DNA of 8,796 nucleotides. Source: Promethearchaeota archaeon (GTDB lineage: Archaea; Asgardarchaeota; Lokiarchaeia; Sigynarchaeales; SOKP01). The position numbers and the translations under genes are program-made. The notes beneath the pieces were generated by a model. It saw only the letters and a program-made list of their open reading frames with translations. It did not search any database and was not told where the DNA came from. The stretch lies in NCBI GenBank assembly GCA_019894655.1, contig JAGXNZ010000297.1, positions 1 through 8,796 of the forward strand, in the 5' to 3' direction. Below, piece after piece: positions 1-5,896 of this stretch. Each line of letters begins with the position of its first letter. Position 1 is the stretch's first letter.

Positions 1-118
1 ATTGGGAGGCACGGACCGCAATGAGAAGATGAAAAAAATAAAATTTTCGGATAATCTTGCTGAAACTTTTCTAACATACATCACCCTATTTGTGCCTGCA
101 AATCCTTTTTTTTTAAAT
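1..118. other. Left edge: unassigned upstream end plus oligo-T tracts
   Basis: The first 31 bases are about 55% G+C, well above the AT-rich surroundings, so they may be the 3' end of a gene or structured RNA that begins outside the window. Plus-strand frames close early here (TGA at 22-24 and at 30-32), so a coding tail of 7-9 codons is possible but cannot be identified. A run of nine T at 106-114 is a plausible archaeal oligo-T terminator for that plus-strand transcript. On the minus strand, the A-run at 32-38 and the following AT-rich bases read as T-rich sequence just beyond the GTPase stop and could end its transcript. No protein or RNA family is assigned. Confidence 0.35.
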
Positions 119-667
119 TCATTGATCCTTGTATTTTTCATAAAGGTCTTTAATTATTGCTTGGAACGCTTTATACACACCATTACCTGTTTTTGCGCTT
201 GTTTTGTAGTATCCTAGAAAATCTCTTTTTTCAACAATATCTTTTACTTTACTATCGTCTAGTTCTTCGTTATTCACTAAATCAATTTTATTTCCAAATA
301 ACACAATTGGAATATTTCCACAATATTTCTTAATATCTTCATGCCATTCTGAAATGTGCTCAAAGCTATTATCAATTTCTTTTGAAGCATGAGAAAAAAC
401 TATAATCGCAGCTTTACTACCCTTGTAAAAAGTAGGTCTCATAAAGGAAAACTCGGCTTGACCTGCAATATCCCAGAAAAATAATTTCACGGCGCTATCT
501 TCTATTTTCTCATCATATTTAGAGAATTGTGCACCTAAGGTTTTAATATACTCTTTTTTAAAACTTCCCTTCGTATATTTCTTTATTAGCGATGTTTTTC
601 CGACACCCCCATCTCCAATAACGGTAATCTTAAAAACGAAATCCTTCCTCTCGTCACTTTTACTCAT
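119..667 (-). CDS. Ras/Rab-like small GTPase
   Basis: A 182-residue single-domain small GTPase of the Ras superfamily, predicted to switch between GTP- and GDP-bound states. All five G motifs are visible: P-loop GDGGVGKTS at residues 18-26, a switch I threonine at T43 (KTLGAQF), G3 WDIAGQ at 65-70 with Q70 in the place of Ras Gln61, G4 NKID at 126-129, and G5 TSAKTG at 156-161. The GDGGVGKTS and WDxAGQ forms are closest to Rab-type proteins. The C-terminus (YEKYKDQ) has no cysteine, so classical prenylation is not possible; membrane attachment, if any, must be by another route. Asgard archaea are known for many such GTPases, and the partner and process here are unknown. The gene is divergent from the PncC-type gene. 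The ATG at 667 gives the normal short N-terminus before the first strand. Family is certain; subfamily and function are open. Confidence 0.95.
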   Translation of the reverse strand: MSKSDERKDFVFKITVIGDGGVGKTSLIKKYTKGSFKKEYIKTLGAQFSKYDEKIEDSAVKLFFWDIAGQAEFSFMRPTFYKGSKAAIIVFSHASKEIDNSFEHISEWHEDIKKYCGNIPIVLFGNKIDLVNNEELDDSKVKDIVEKRDFLGYYKTSAKTGNGVYKAFQAIIKDLYEKYKDQ

Positions 668-799
668 AAAATCACATTATAGTTTTATCTTGATTGTCTT
701 TGTAATTTCTTCTACTTCTTTAGAATATAAATTATAAATTATACTTTTTATTTATATTGCTTTTTATTATTAAATGAATTAAAATGTGATAGATTACTA
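668..799. promoter_or_regulatory. Shared divergent promoter region (GTPase / pncC-like)
   Basis: This 132-base, very AT-rich gap lies between two divergent start codons. The octamer TTTATATT occurs once on each strand: at 751-758 facing the pncC-like gene, and at 724-731 on the minus strand facing the GTPase. Each is a good archaeal TATA-box candidate, 42-64 bases from its start codon. The octamer AATGTGAT at 783-790 (plus) has a perfect inverted copy, ATCACATT, at 671-678. Its GTGAT part resembles the archaeal Shine-Dalgarno GGTGAT and sits 9 bases before the plus-strand ATG, but only 3 bases before the minus-strand ATG, which is unusually close. The promoter assignment is inferred from base patterns. 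Confidence 0.5.
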
Positions 800-1276
800 A
801 TGGAATTTTTAGAAAAAATCAAAGAGATTATTACATATTTTACATCTAATAAAATTACCTTAGCTATTGCGGAATCTTGTACAGGAGGGTATATTTCGAG
901 TATGTTTACCAACATATCTGGCGCCTCTAAAGTTTTTGAGAGGGGAATAATATGTTATAGTAATAAATCAAAAGTTACTTTATTGAATGTAGATCCTGAA
1001 AGTATAAATCAGTATGGAGCAGTATCAGAAACGGTAGCAAAACAATTAGCGAACAATATTAGAGACCTCTCCAATGTTGACATAGGAATTGGGATTACTG
1101 GCATCGCAGGTCCTACGGGCGGTACGCCTGAGAAGCCTGTTGGATTAGTATATATAGGGATTTCAACTTTCGATATAACTTTCGTGGAGAAGCATTATTT
1201 TGATGTAGATCGGATAACTTTTAAAGCTAAAATATTGGAAAAAATTCTTATACTGTTACAAAATTTCATAAAATAA
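800..1276 (+). CDS. pncC: Stand-alone CinA C-terminal domain protein, NMN amidase (PncC-type)
   Basis: A 158-residue protein consisting of only the CinA C-terminal domain; the N-terminal molybdopterin-binding-like domain of full CinA is absent. Members of this family hydrolyse nicotinamide mononucleotide to nicotinate mononucleotide and ammonia, in NAD salvage in the cytoplasm. Visible motifs are AESCTGG at residues 24-30 with the presumed nucleophile Ser26, YSNKSK at 53-58 (Lys58 at the conserved lysine position), GAVSETVA at 73-80, TGIAGPTGG at 100-108, and KPVG at 112-115. Length matches stand-alone PncC proteins. The ATG at 800 is preceded by GTGAT at 786-790 with a 9-base spacer and by a TATA-like octamer. 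It is divergent from the GTPase. Family membership is firm; NMN amidase activity follows from the intact motifs but is inferred. Confidence 0.9.
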   Translation: MEFLEKIKEIITYFTSNKITLAIAESCTGGYISSMFTNISGASKVFERGIICYSNKSKVTLLNVDPESINQYGAVSETVAKQLANNIRDLSNVDIGIGITGIAGPTGGTPEKPVGLVYIGISTFDITFVEKHYFDVDRITFKAKILEKILILLQNFIK

Positions 1277-1415
1277 CTCCTCGACACTCAGGCTATTTCT
1301 TGATTGTGGCGGAGAAGAACGAGAGATTCAACAAAACCTTTTTCTTTAAATATCGAAATCTCAAAATAATGTATTAATCTCTTTTGATTAGAAATAAAGT
1401 GTGAAGGTCTTTTAA
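1277..1415. promoter_or_regulatory. Intergenic region before the MFS-like gene
   Basis: This 139-base spacer lies between two plus-strand genes. A short T-tract (TTTTTCTTT, 1339-1347) could partly end the upstream transcript. TTTAAATAT near 1346-1354 is a weak TATA candidate for the next gene. AAGGT at 1404-1408 lies 7 bases before the ATG at 1416 and is a plausible Shine-Dalgarno site. The first 50 bases after the pncC-like stop are somewhat richer in G+C than the flanks, but I see no tRNA-like or coding pattern there. The two genes may be transcribed separately. Confidence 0.3.
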
Positions 1416-2654
1416 ATGAATGTTAAAAAGTTGTATGGAATTTTTTTCTTAGTCTATTTCACACTAGGAGTATTTGAAGCGTATTTTGGTTTATACATTC
1501 CGTTGTTTTATTACGAGATTTTGGCAAAAAAAAAAACCGATTTAGCATTCATCCAATTTTTTGGGTATCTATCATTAATTATAACTCCTCTAGTTGCTTA
1601 CATCTTAGATACCCATATAGAATCTGAACGAAATCATAAATTCTTTGTGTTTTTTTGCGTTATTTTGCTATGTTCGTGCTTCCCAATCTTTCTTATTAAT
1701 AAAAACATCCTACTATTGTATGGAATTTTTTTGGGAGTATATTTTCTTAGCAGGATGTTTATTCGTACAATTATGAGTAAGATTTTCCTCACACTTAGCG
1801 TGGAATCGCCAAAAATTAAACACCATATGATATTAATCGTAAATGGAGCTAGAGGTGTTAGTTTTCTCTTAGTGTCTTTATTTTTCGATTTTATTATTAA
1901 AGATGTTTACTCTTTACCACAGTGGGAATTTTTCTTCATGATCGGTTGGATCTTGACGCTACCATTGCTTTCAATTTTTCTGTTTTTAAGACATAATATA
2001 ATATTTAATAATCAAAGTTCAAAAAATAGTAATAAAGATTTTAAAAGCAAAGTAATTAGAAAGAAGAGCCAGAAAAAGGTTTCTTGGTTTGTTGTTTTCT
2101 TATATATTGCTTTCTTTTTAGCGTCTTCAGATTTAATCTTTTTATCGTTAGTAAGTTCGTGGGTTTTAACGAGATATAACGAGTCTTCGCTAAGAATTTT
2201 CTTTAACTTTTATTATGTGATCACGATATGTTCTCTTCTTGGCTATTACTTAGCTTCAAAAATCGCTAAAAGGATAAGTAATATATTTCTTCTCTTTATT
2301 TTTTGTTGCTTTTATCTCTTTTTCTTAGTTCTCTTGCCGTTTTCAAATTTCCCCATGTTTTTAGTGCTTCAATGTGGTCTTGCATTTGCAGGTTATATAG
2401 CTAATTATATGTATGTATCAATCTCTCAAACGATTTCAGTAAATAAGCGAAATAAAACTTTTGTGTATCAGATGTTATTAACTTGTCAATCAATCGCAAA
2501 TATTGTGTTTTCTCCTATAGGAATTTCGTTATCTGCTTCTATCAGCGTGGAAATTTTGATTTTCCTATCTTCAATCTTACTTGCTTTTTCTTGCGGAATT
2601 CAATTAACTCTCGTATTAATAAATAAAATCAAGGAAAATAAAGAATTTTATTAA
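1416..2654 (+). CDS. MFS-like 12-helix membrane transporter
   Basis: A 412-residue, very hydrophobic protein. About twelve membrane segments fall into two sets of six: roughly residues 8-30, 42-64, 75-94, 98-117, 137-160 and 170-192, then 223-250, 262-283, 287-308, 312-338, 350-372 and 376-402. Between the halves (193-222) is a hydrophilic, lysine-rich loop (KSKVIRKKSQKK at 210-221), as expected for the cytoplasmic linker of a major facilitator superfamily transporter. The loop after helix 2 (YILDTHIESER, 62-72) carries an Asp and a basic residue that resemble a degenerate MFS motif A. There is no signal peptide and no large soluble domain, and the substrate cannot be read from the sequence. 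A run of eleven A at 1526-1536 encodes AKKKT near the N-terminus. The ATG has an AAGGT site 7 bases upstream. MFS assignment is likely but rests on topology more than on diagnostic motifs. Confidence 0.7.
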   Translation: MNVKKLYGIFFLVYFTLGVFEAYFGLYIPLFYYEILAKKKTDLAFIQFFGYLSLIITPLVAYILDTHIESERNHKFFVFFCVILLCSCFPIFLINKNILLLYGIFLGVYFLSRMFIRTIMSKIFLTLSVESPKIKHHMILIVNGARGVSFLLVSLFFDFIIKDVYSLPQWEFFFMIGWILTLPLLSIFLFLRHNIIFNNQSSKNSNKDFKSKVIRKKSQKKVSWFVVFLYIAFFLASSDLIFLSLVSSWVLTRYNESSLRIFFNFYYVITICSLLGYYLASKIAKRISNIFLLFIFCCFYLFFLVLLPFSNFPMFLVLQCGLAFAGYIANYMYVSISQTISVNKRNKTFVYQMLLTCQSIANIVFSPIGISLSASISVEILIFLSSILLAFSCGIQLTLVLINKIKENKEFY

Positions 2655-2670
2655 TCTTTTTTTTATTAAT
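2655..2670 (+). terminator. Oligo-T terminator after the MFS-like gene
   Basis: Eight consecutive T (2657-2664) begin two bases after the TAA stop at 2652-2654 and continue into more T/A-rich sequence. Oligo-T tracts at the gene end are the usual archaeal transcription termination signal. No strong hairpin precedes it. Assigned from position and base content only. Confidence 0.5.
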
Positions 2671-3075
2671 ATTTATCCTTATTGAGCAAGATATCTTCAA
2701 TCATATTAAAAAAAGGGAGAAAATATGATTCACCCGCATATAGGGTTTTAACCCTTAGCGAGGAAACTTTTTAGGGAGTTGTATCACCATTTGCAGGCAT
2801 TTTAGCCAATTACCTCAATTTTTTTGTTGCAATGTAAAGCTTTTATTGTATATAAACCCGCAATCTTCAAGCAATGGGTTATAATAGCTCACACTGTCTC
2901 ACTATATATATTCAATTATAGATATAAAAACATCGAAGAAAAAGATATGTAGATTTTTATTCTTAGTATAGTTTTTTTCTTATACTGATTATATGACTTC
3001 CTATAATTAATTTAATTAATTAATTCTATTACTATTTCCTGTCATTTCTTTTGAAAGTTGAAACATTGTTGATTA
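2671..3075. other. Long gap between convergent genes with several inverted repeats
   Basis: No gene or tRNA is visible here, which is unusual because convergent genes need no promoter between them. Short complementary segments alternate: ACCC (2732-2735) with GGGT (2743-2746) around a 7-base loop; AGGGTT (2742-2747) with AACCCT (2750-2755); and CCCT (2752-2755) with AGGG at 2773-2776. A second, looser hairpin pairs AACCC (2855-2859) with GGGTT (2876-2880), and its outer TAT/ATA bases can extend it past a bulged A. The heptamer ACCCGCA occurs at both 2732-2738 and 2856-2862. AGTATA (2965-2970) pairs with TATACT (2981-2986) around a T-rich loop. An AT palindrome-like tract (TTAATTAATTAATT) lies near 3010-3025. 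The region could hold a small RNA, terminators or degenerate sequence; nothing identifies which. Confidence 0.35.
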
Positions 3076-4257
3076 CTAAACTAATTTGCCTTTTTCCATT
3101 ATTTGTTTTTTTGTTCCATCTTTGTATTCAACAGTTATATTAGCTTGAGGAGCCGTAACAAAATCCCAATGTACTTGTGAAACCGAAGTGCCTCCCATCA
3201 TCGTATTTGAACCAAACGCTAAATGTACGCTACCATTAATTTTTTCATCCGTTAGAATATAACCGATTGCTTTTGTGATTTCTGGATTACATCCAATTCC
3301 TAATTCAGCAACATTATAAGTTCGTAATTCTGGTATATTATTTTCTCTGTCGAATTTTTCACTTTGCTTAAAAGTGTTAACTAAATCGCTTAAGTTCTCA
3401 CGAGCAGTAACTTCATCGAGCAACAGTTGTCCATCCTTGAATTTTAGATGTACATCCTTAATTATTTTATTACTAAGCCTATCTCTTGTTAAAGGACAGA
3501 AAAGAGTTCCTCCTCCCATTTTTTCGTGGGGAGGGAAAAACAGTTCTCCTGCCGGTAAATTTCCTCCTAATAATCCTATCGCTATTCTATCATCAGAAAT
3601 CAAACCGTTATCTAAAATCATAGGGCGATCTTGAATTGTTACCTTAAAATCTGTCCCAAGATCATCTGAAACATAAACATTTTTTGCATTTTCAAAGAAA
3701 CACCCTAAATTTTTTGTAATTTCGTCCATTTTGTTTTGTGGAATGCTCATTCCACCTACTATAAATTTTTCTAATAAATCATATTCAATGCCATAATGAT
3801 TAGCAGCTTTTTTTGATGGCCACCCTGCATAGCACCATTTTTTACCTGGCGCGTATTCTTTTTTCCCACCATAAAGAATATCCTTTATGGGTGCGAAATA
3901 TTTAATTTTTGCATTCAATTTTTCTCTCGGTGCTCTGCTACGAACTCCTGGATCCTCGTCTGGTTCAATTACAATATAGGCATCAATATTTTCAATCAAT
4001 TTTAAATAATGAATAGGTGTAATTCCTAAAATTTCACTACTAATGCTCGAGTCTTGGAAGGTGGCTTCAGTAAAGTAATCGCTAACAGATGTAATTACGG
4101 GGACTCCATCATTCCTATAAACATTCAATGCTATTTCTTCTAAAAGGTCCTGGCTATAAATTCCTCCTCTAATTAGAATATTTTCGCCCTTTTTTTGAAT
4201 GTTTATAGCGTTTACGATGTTTTTAGCACATAGTTTAATTTTTTCTTTTTCAACCAT
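3076..4257 (-). CDS. M29-family metallo-aminopeptidase (aminopeptidase T/AmpS-like)
   Basis: A 393-residue cytoplasmic protein of the M29 family (COG2309), which removes N-terminal amino acids from peptides using two metal ions. The five expected metal-ligand positions can be placed in order: E238 in NLPAGELFFPP (233-243), E318 in AELGIGCNP (317-325), H345 in SVHLAFGSN (343-351), and H363 and D365 in VHWDFV (362-367). Length is close to the usual 400-410. Two departures are visible. The loop between H345 and H363 is 18 residues, shorter than in the Staphylococcus and Thermus enzymes as I recall them, and no Tyr is present in it where those enzymes carry a catalytic Tyr. This suggests a divergent archaeal subgroup with altered substrate use. 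The ATG at 4257 is preceded by an AT-rich promoter but no clear Shine-Dalgarno site. The stop is TAG. Confidence 0.85.
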   Translation of the reverse strand: MVEKEKIKLCAKNIVNAINIQKKGENILIRGGIYSQDLLEEIALNVYRNDGVPVITSVSDYFTEATFQDSSISSEILGITPIHYLKLIENIDAYIVIEPDEDPGVRSRAPREKLNAKIKYFAPIKDILYGGKKEYAPGKKWCYAGWPSKKAANHYGIEYDLLEKFIVGGMSIPQNKMDEITKNLGCFFENAKNVYVSDDLGTDFKVTIQDRPMILDNGLISDDRIAIGLLGGNLPAGELFFPPHEKMGGGTLFCPLTRDRLSNKIIKDVHLKFKDGQLLLDEVTARENLSDLVNTFKQSEKFDRENNIPELRTYNVAELGIGCNPEITKAIGYILTDEKINGSVHLAFGSNTMMGGTSVSQVHWDFVTAPQANITVEYKDGTKKQIMEKGKLV

Positions 4258-4435
4258 AATTGACTATATCATTTTTCTTTAATATTAATTTCTCCGATTT
4301 AAATATCCTATTTAAACGAGATTCTAAATGACATTAGATTTATTACAAAGAATTGTTTTAATTAAAATATCTATGGAATGAATTCTTAACAAAATCACCT
4401 TATATTATTGTTTTAATATTGAGTATATCTGAATT
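4258..4435. promoter_or_regulatory. Divergent promoter region with an AT palindrome
   Basis: A 178-base AT-rich spacer separates the divergent aminopeptidase and longin-like genes. TTTAAATA (4298-4305) and TATTTAAA (4309-4316) form a perfect inverted repeat with a 3-base centre, 41-59 bases upstream of the aminopeptidase ATG. It can serve as a TATA element in either direction or as a regulator site. For the plus-strand gene, TTATATTA at 4400-4407 lies 29-36 bases before the ATG. Since archaeal TATA boxes sit about 26 bases before the transcription start, this predicts a leaderless or nearly leaderless mRNA, in keeping with the lack of a Shine-Dalgarno site there. Confidence 0.5.
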
Positions 4436-4900
4436 ATGGTAATACGAGAAGTAGGTTTATTATTTAGGGGATTTACATTAGTAAAGAGAAGCTACCATAA
4501 AACTACTTTGGGAAAAATAGATGCTGATCTAAGAAGCGGCTTGCTCACAGCACTCTTAAATTTTGCTGAAACTGCATTTTCTACTGGATCTGTAGAATAC
4601 TTTCAAGGTAATAGATATACAATCGCGTTTATAAACGCGAATATCTTAGCAGACGACAGCGTTGAACCCGAACTTTTAATATCTTATGCTATTATAGATA
4701 AACGGAAAAAGATAGACAAATACGTGAACAAATTAGTCAATCCCCTATTAGTTAAGGTTGCGGAGGGTTTTAAAACACAGAATGAAGGTAAAAATTTATC
4801 TGAAGTATCCCAGTTCAGAATTTTTAAAAAAACGCTAGATGAAATTTTCGGATCGAATACAAAAAAAGTTGATCAAAAGTTAGACGGCTTGTTTTATTAA
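4436..4900 (+). CDS. Small longin-like fold protein, Asgard type
   Basis: A 154-residue soluble protein with no signal peptide or membrane segment and no enzyme motif. Reading hydrophobic patterns, the order is two strands (REVGLLFRGFTLVKRSYH, 4-21), a helix (31-49), strands (52-68 and 80-90, YAIIDKRKK), then two helices (94-113 and 123-139). This strand-strand-helix-strands-helix-helix order matches the longin fold, which in eukaryotes is found on trafficking proteins and small-GTPase regulators. Asgard genomes are known to encode many longin and roadblock proteins. The C-terminal tail (140-154) looks flexible and charged. The promoter arrangement suggests a leaderless mRNA. There is no direct operon partner; the GTPase at 119-667 is a possible type of partner but is not linked to it. 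The fold call is inferred from pattern, and the function is unknown. Confidence 0.5.
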   Translation: MVIREVGLLFRGFTLVKRSYHKTTLGKIDADLRSGLLTALLNFAETAFSTGSVEYFQGNRYTIAFINANILADDSVEPELLISYAIIDKRKKIDKYVNKLVNPLLVKVAEGFKTQNEGKNLSEVSQFRIFKKTLDEIFGSNTKKVDQKLDGLFY

Positions 4901-4920
4901 AATTATCGATTCTATTTATT

Positions 4921-4957
4921 TGATGTAAAGCATCATTTTCATAATAATTTTTTTTTT
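4921..4957 (+). terminator. Hairpin and T10 tract after the longin-like gene
   Basis: TGATG (4921-4925) and CATCA (4931-4935) form a 5-bp stem around TAAAG, followed by TTTT (4936-4939) and then ten T at 4948-4957. This lies 20 bases after the TAA stop at 4898-4900 and runs into the 3' end of the oppositely directed DHS gene, so the two convergent transcripts probably overlap there. The T10 is also coding on the other strand (Lys codons in the DHS C-terminus). Confidence 0.5.
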
Positions 4958-5883
4958 AAAAACCATAACATTAATGGTAGAGCGATAGTTGCGTCAGAAA
5001 TAACCGTAGAGAATTTAGCGTTTTGACTTACTTTTCCCCAAGAAATTGCTTCGTGTAAAGTCGCTCCACTAAGACCTCCCTGTTCTGGACGATCCATTGT
5101 TATCTGAATCGCATATTGTGCAGAGTTTGGGCAGAATTGAAGCGATTGCATAATAAAATTTTTAGGCACGCCCCCACCAACGATGCAAACGCCGGCACAT
5201 TTTGCACCCCAAGCCAAGTTAACCATATCTAGCATGTCTGTAAAGTGATTAAGGTTTAATTTTTGATGGTGGAATCCCAGCTGGAGTGCTAAACCGGAGT
5301 CAGTAAAAGCGGGACAAAAAATTGGAATATTTTTTTCTGCACATATCTTTAAAATAGATTTATTATCTGGTGGTAGATTATCGCCAAGGTACTTTAAAAA
5401 AGAGCTAACAGACATTTCATTAGTAGGAATTTTTAGCTGCGATACAAAATCTTCGATACCTTCATAAACTTTATTTGGCAAGTATACATCGTAGATTCTA
5501 TTAAGCTCTTGGTTGTGCAACTCAGAATCACTAACATTCTTAATGTTTATTTCTCCTTGTAAATGGTGAAAACCAAGAGTTTCAGCTATATCATGAGTCA
5601 AGGAAGCACCTGTAGTAACAAATATATCTATGAATCCCTCTTCTACAAAATCGTGAATGACTTTCTGCATCCCTGCTGGTACTAACGCTCCAGCAAGTCC
5701 AAAGAATTTAACACAATTTTCATCTTCGATCATTTCCTTATAAATTTCACACGCAACGGCTAATCTCTTTGCGTTAAATCCGGTATTTCCTAAAGATTGA
5801 ATAAATGAAATAATATCTCCATTCTCGTCTACATCTATTTGCTCTACCTCTTTCAGTTTCTTTTTCAATTCTTCATCTGGCAC
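4939..5883 (-). CDS. dys: Deoxyhypusine synthase (DHS) family protein
   Basis: A 314-residue NAD-dependent enzyme of the deoxyhypusine synthase family, which moves the aminobutyl part of spermidine onto one lysine of translation factor aIF5A. Family motifs are visible: an NAD-site segment TTGASLTHD at 90-98, CPAFTDSGL at 190-198, GGGVPKNF at 236-243, and GATLHEAISWGK at 273-284, with K284 aligned to the human catalytic Lys329 and W282 and E278 to Trp327 and Glu323. By hand alignment, human D243, H288 and D316 correspond to L200, N242 and L271, so half of the spermidine pocket differs. A homospermidine synthase-like or other aminobutyl-transfer role therefore remains possible. The start is GTG at 5883: an in-frame TGA lies at 5892-5890, and GAGATGA (5896-5890) sits 6 bases upstream. 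It is the last gene of the argS-agmatinase-DHS cluster, 11 bases after its neighbour. Confidence 0.88.
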   Translation of the reverse strand: MPDEELKKKLKEVEQIDVDENGDIISFIQSLGNTGFNAKRLAVACEIYKEMIEDENCVKFFGLAGALVPAGMQKVIHDFVEEGFIDIFVTTGASLTHDIAETLGFHHLQGEINIKNVSDSELHNQELNRIYDVYLPNKVYEGIEDFVSQLKIPTNEMSVSSFLKYLGDNLPPDNKSILKICAEKNIPIFCPAFTDSGLALQLGFHHQKLNLNHFTDMLDMVNLAWGAKCAGVCIVGGGVPKNFIMQSLQFCPNSAQYAIQITMDRPEQGGLSGATLHEAISWGKVSQNAKFSTVISDATIALPLMLWFLKKKLL

Positions 5884-5889
5884 TTGTTT

Positions 5890-5896
5890 TCATCTC
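5890..5896 (-). promoter_or_regulatory. Shine-Dalgarno-like site deciding the DHS GTG start
   Basis: GAGATGA on the minus strand lies 6 bases before GTG at 5883-5881 and overlaps the stop codon of the upstream agmatinase (TGA, 5897-5895). It is one mismatch from the archaeal consensus GAGGTGA. An ATG inside it is out of frame with DHS. The arrangement suggests coupled translation of the two genes. Confidence 0.55.

Noticed and set aside
2..217. Plus-strand open frame of 71 codons at the left edge
   Set aside because: Most of it lies antisense to the GTPase C-terminus or in the oligo-T spacer, and its translation has no recognisable motif.
2732..2880. ACCCGCA repeats as a CRISPR array or tRNA remnant
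   Set aside because: There are only two copies of seven bases with no regular spacing, and no T-loop, anticodon stem or acceptor pattern.
3374..3634. Plus-strand open frame of 86 codons
   Set aside because: It is antisense to the conserved centre and C-terminal part of the M29 aminopeptidase, which carries the metal-ligand motifs.
4258..4435. Insertion sequence or attachment site in the AT-rich spacers
   Set aside because: I found no transposase fragment, paired terminal repeats with target duplication, or integrase; the palindromes fit promoter elements better.
5891..5893. ATG on the minus strand just upstream of DHS as its start
   Set aside because: It is out of frame with DHS, and an in-frame TGA at 5892-5890 blocks any upstream start, so GTG at 5883 is used.
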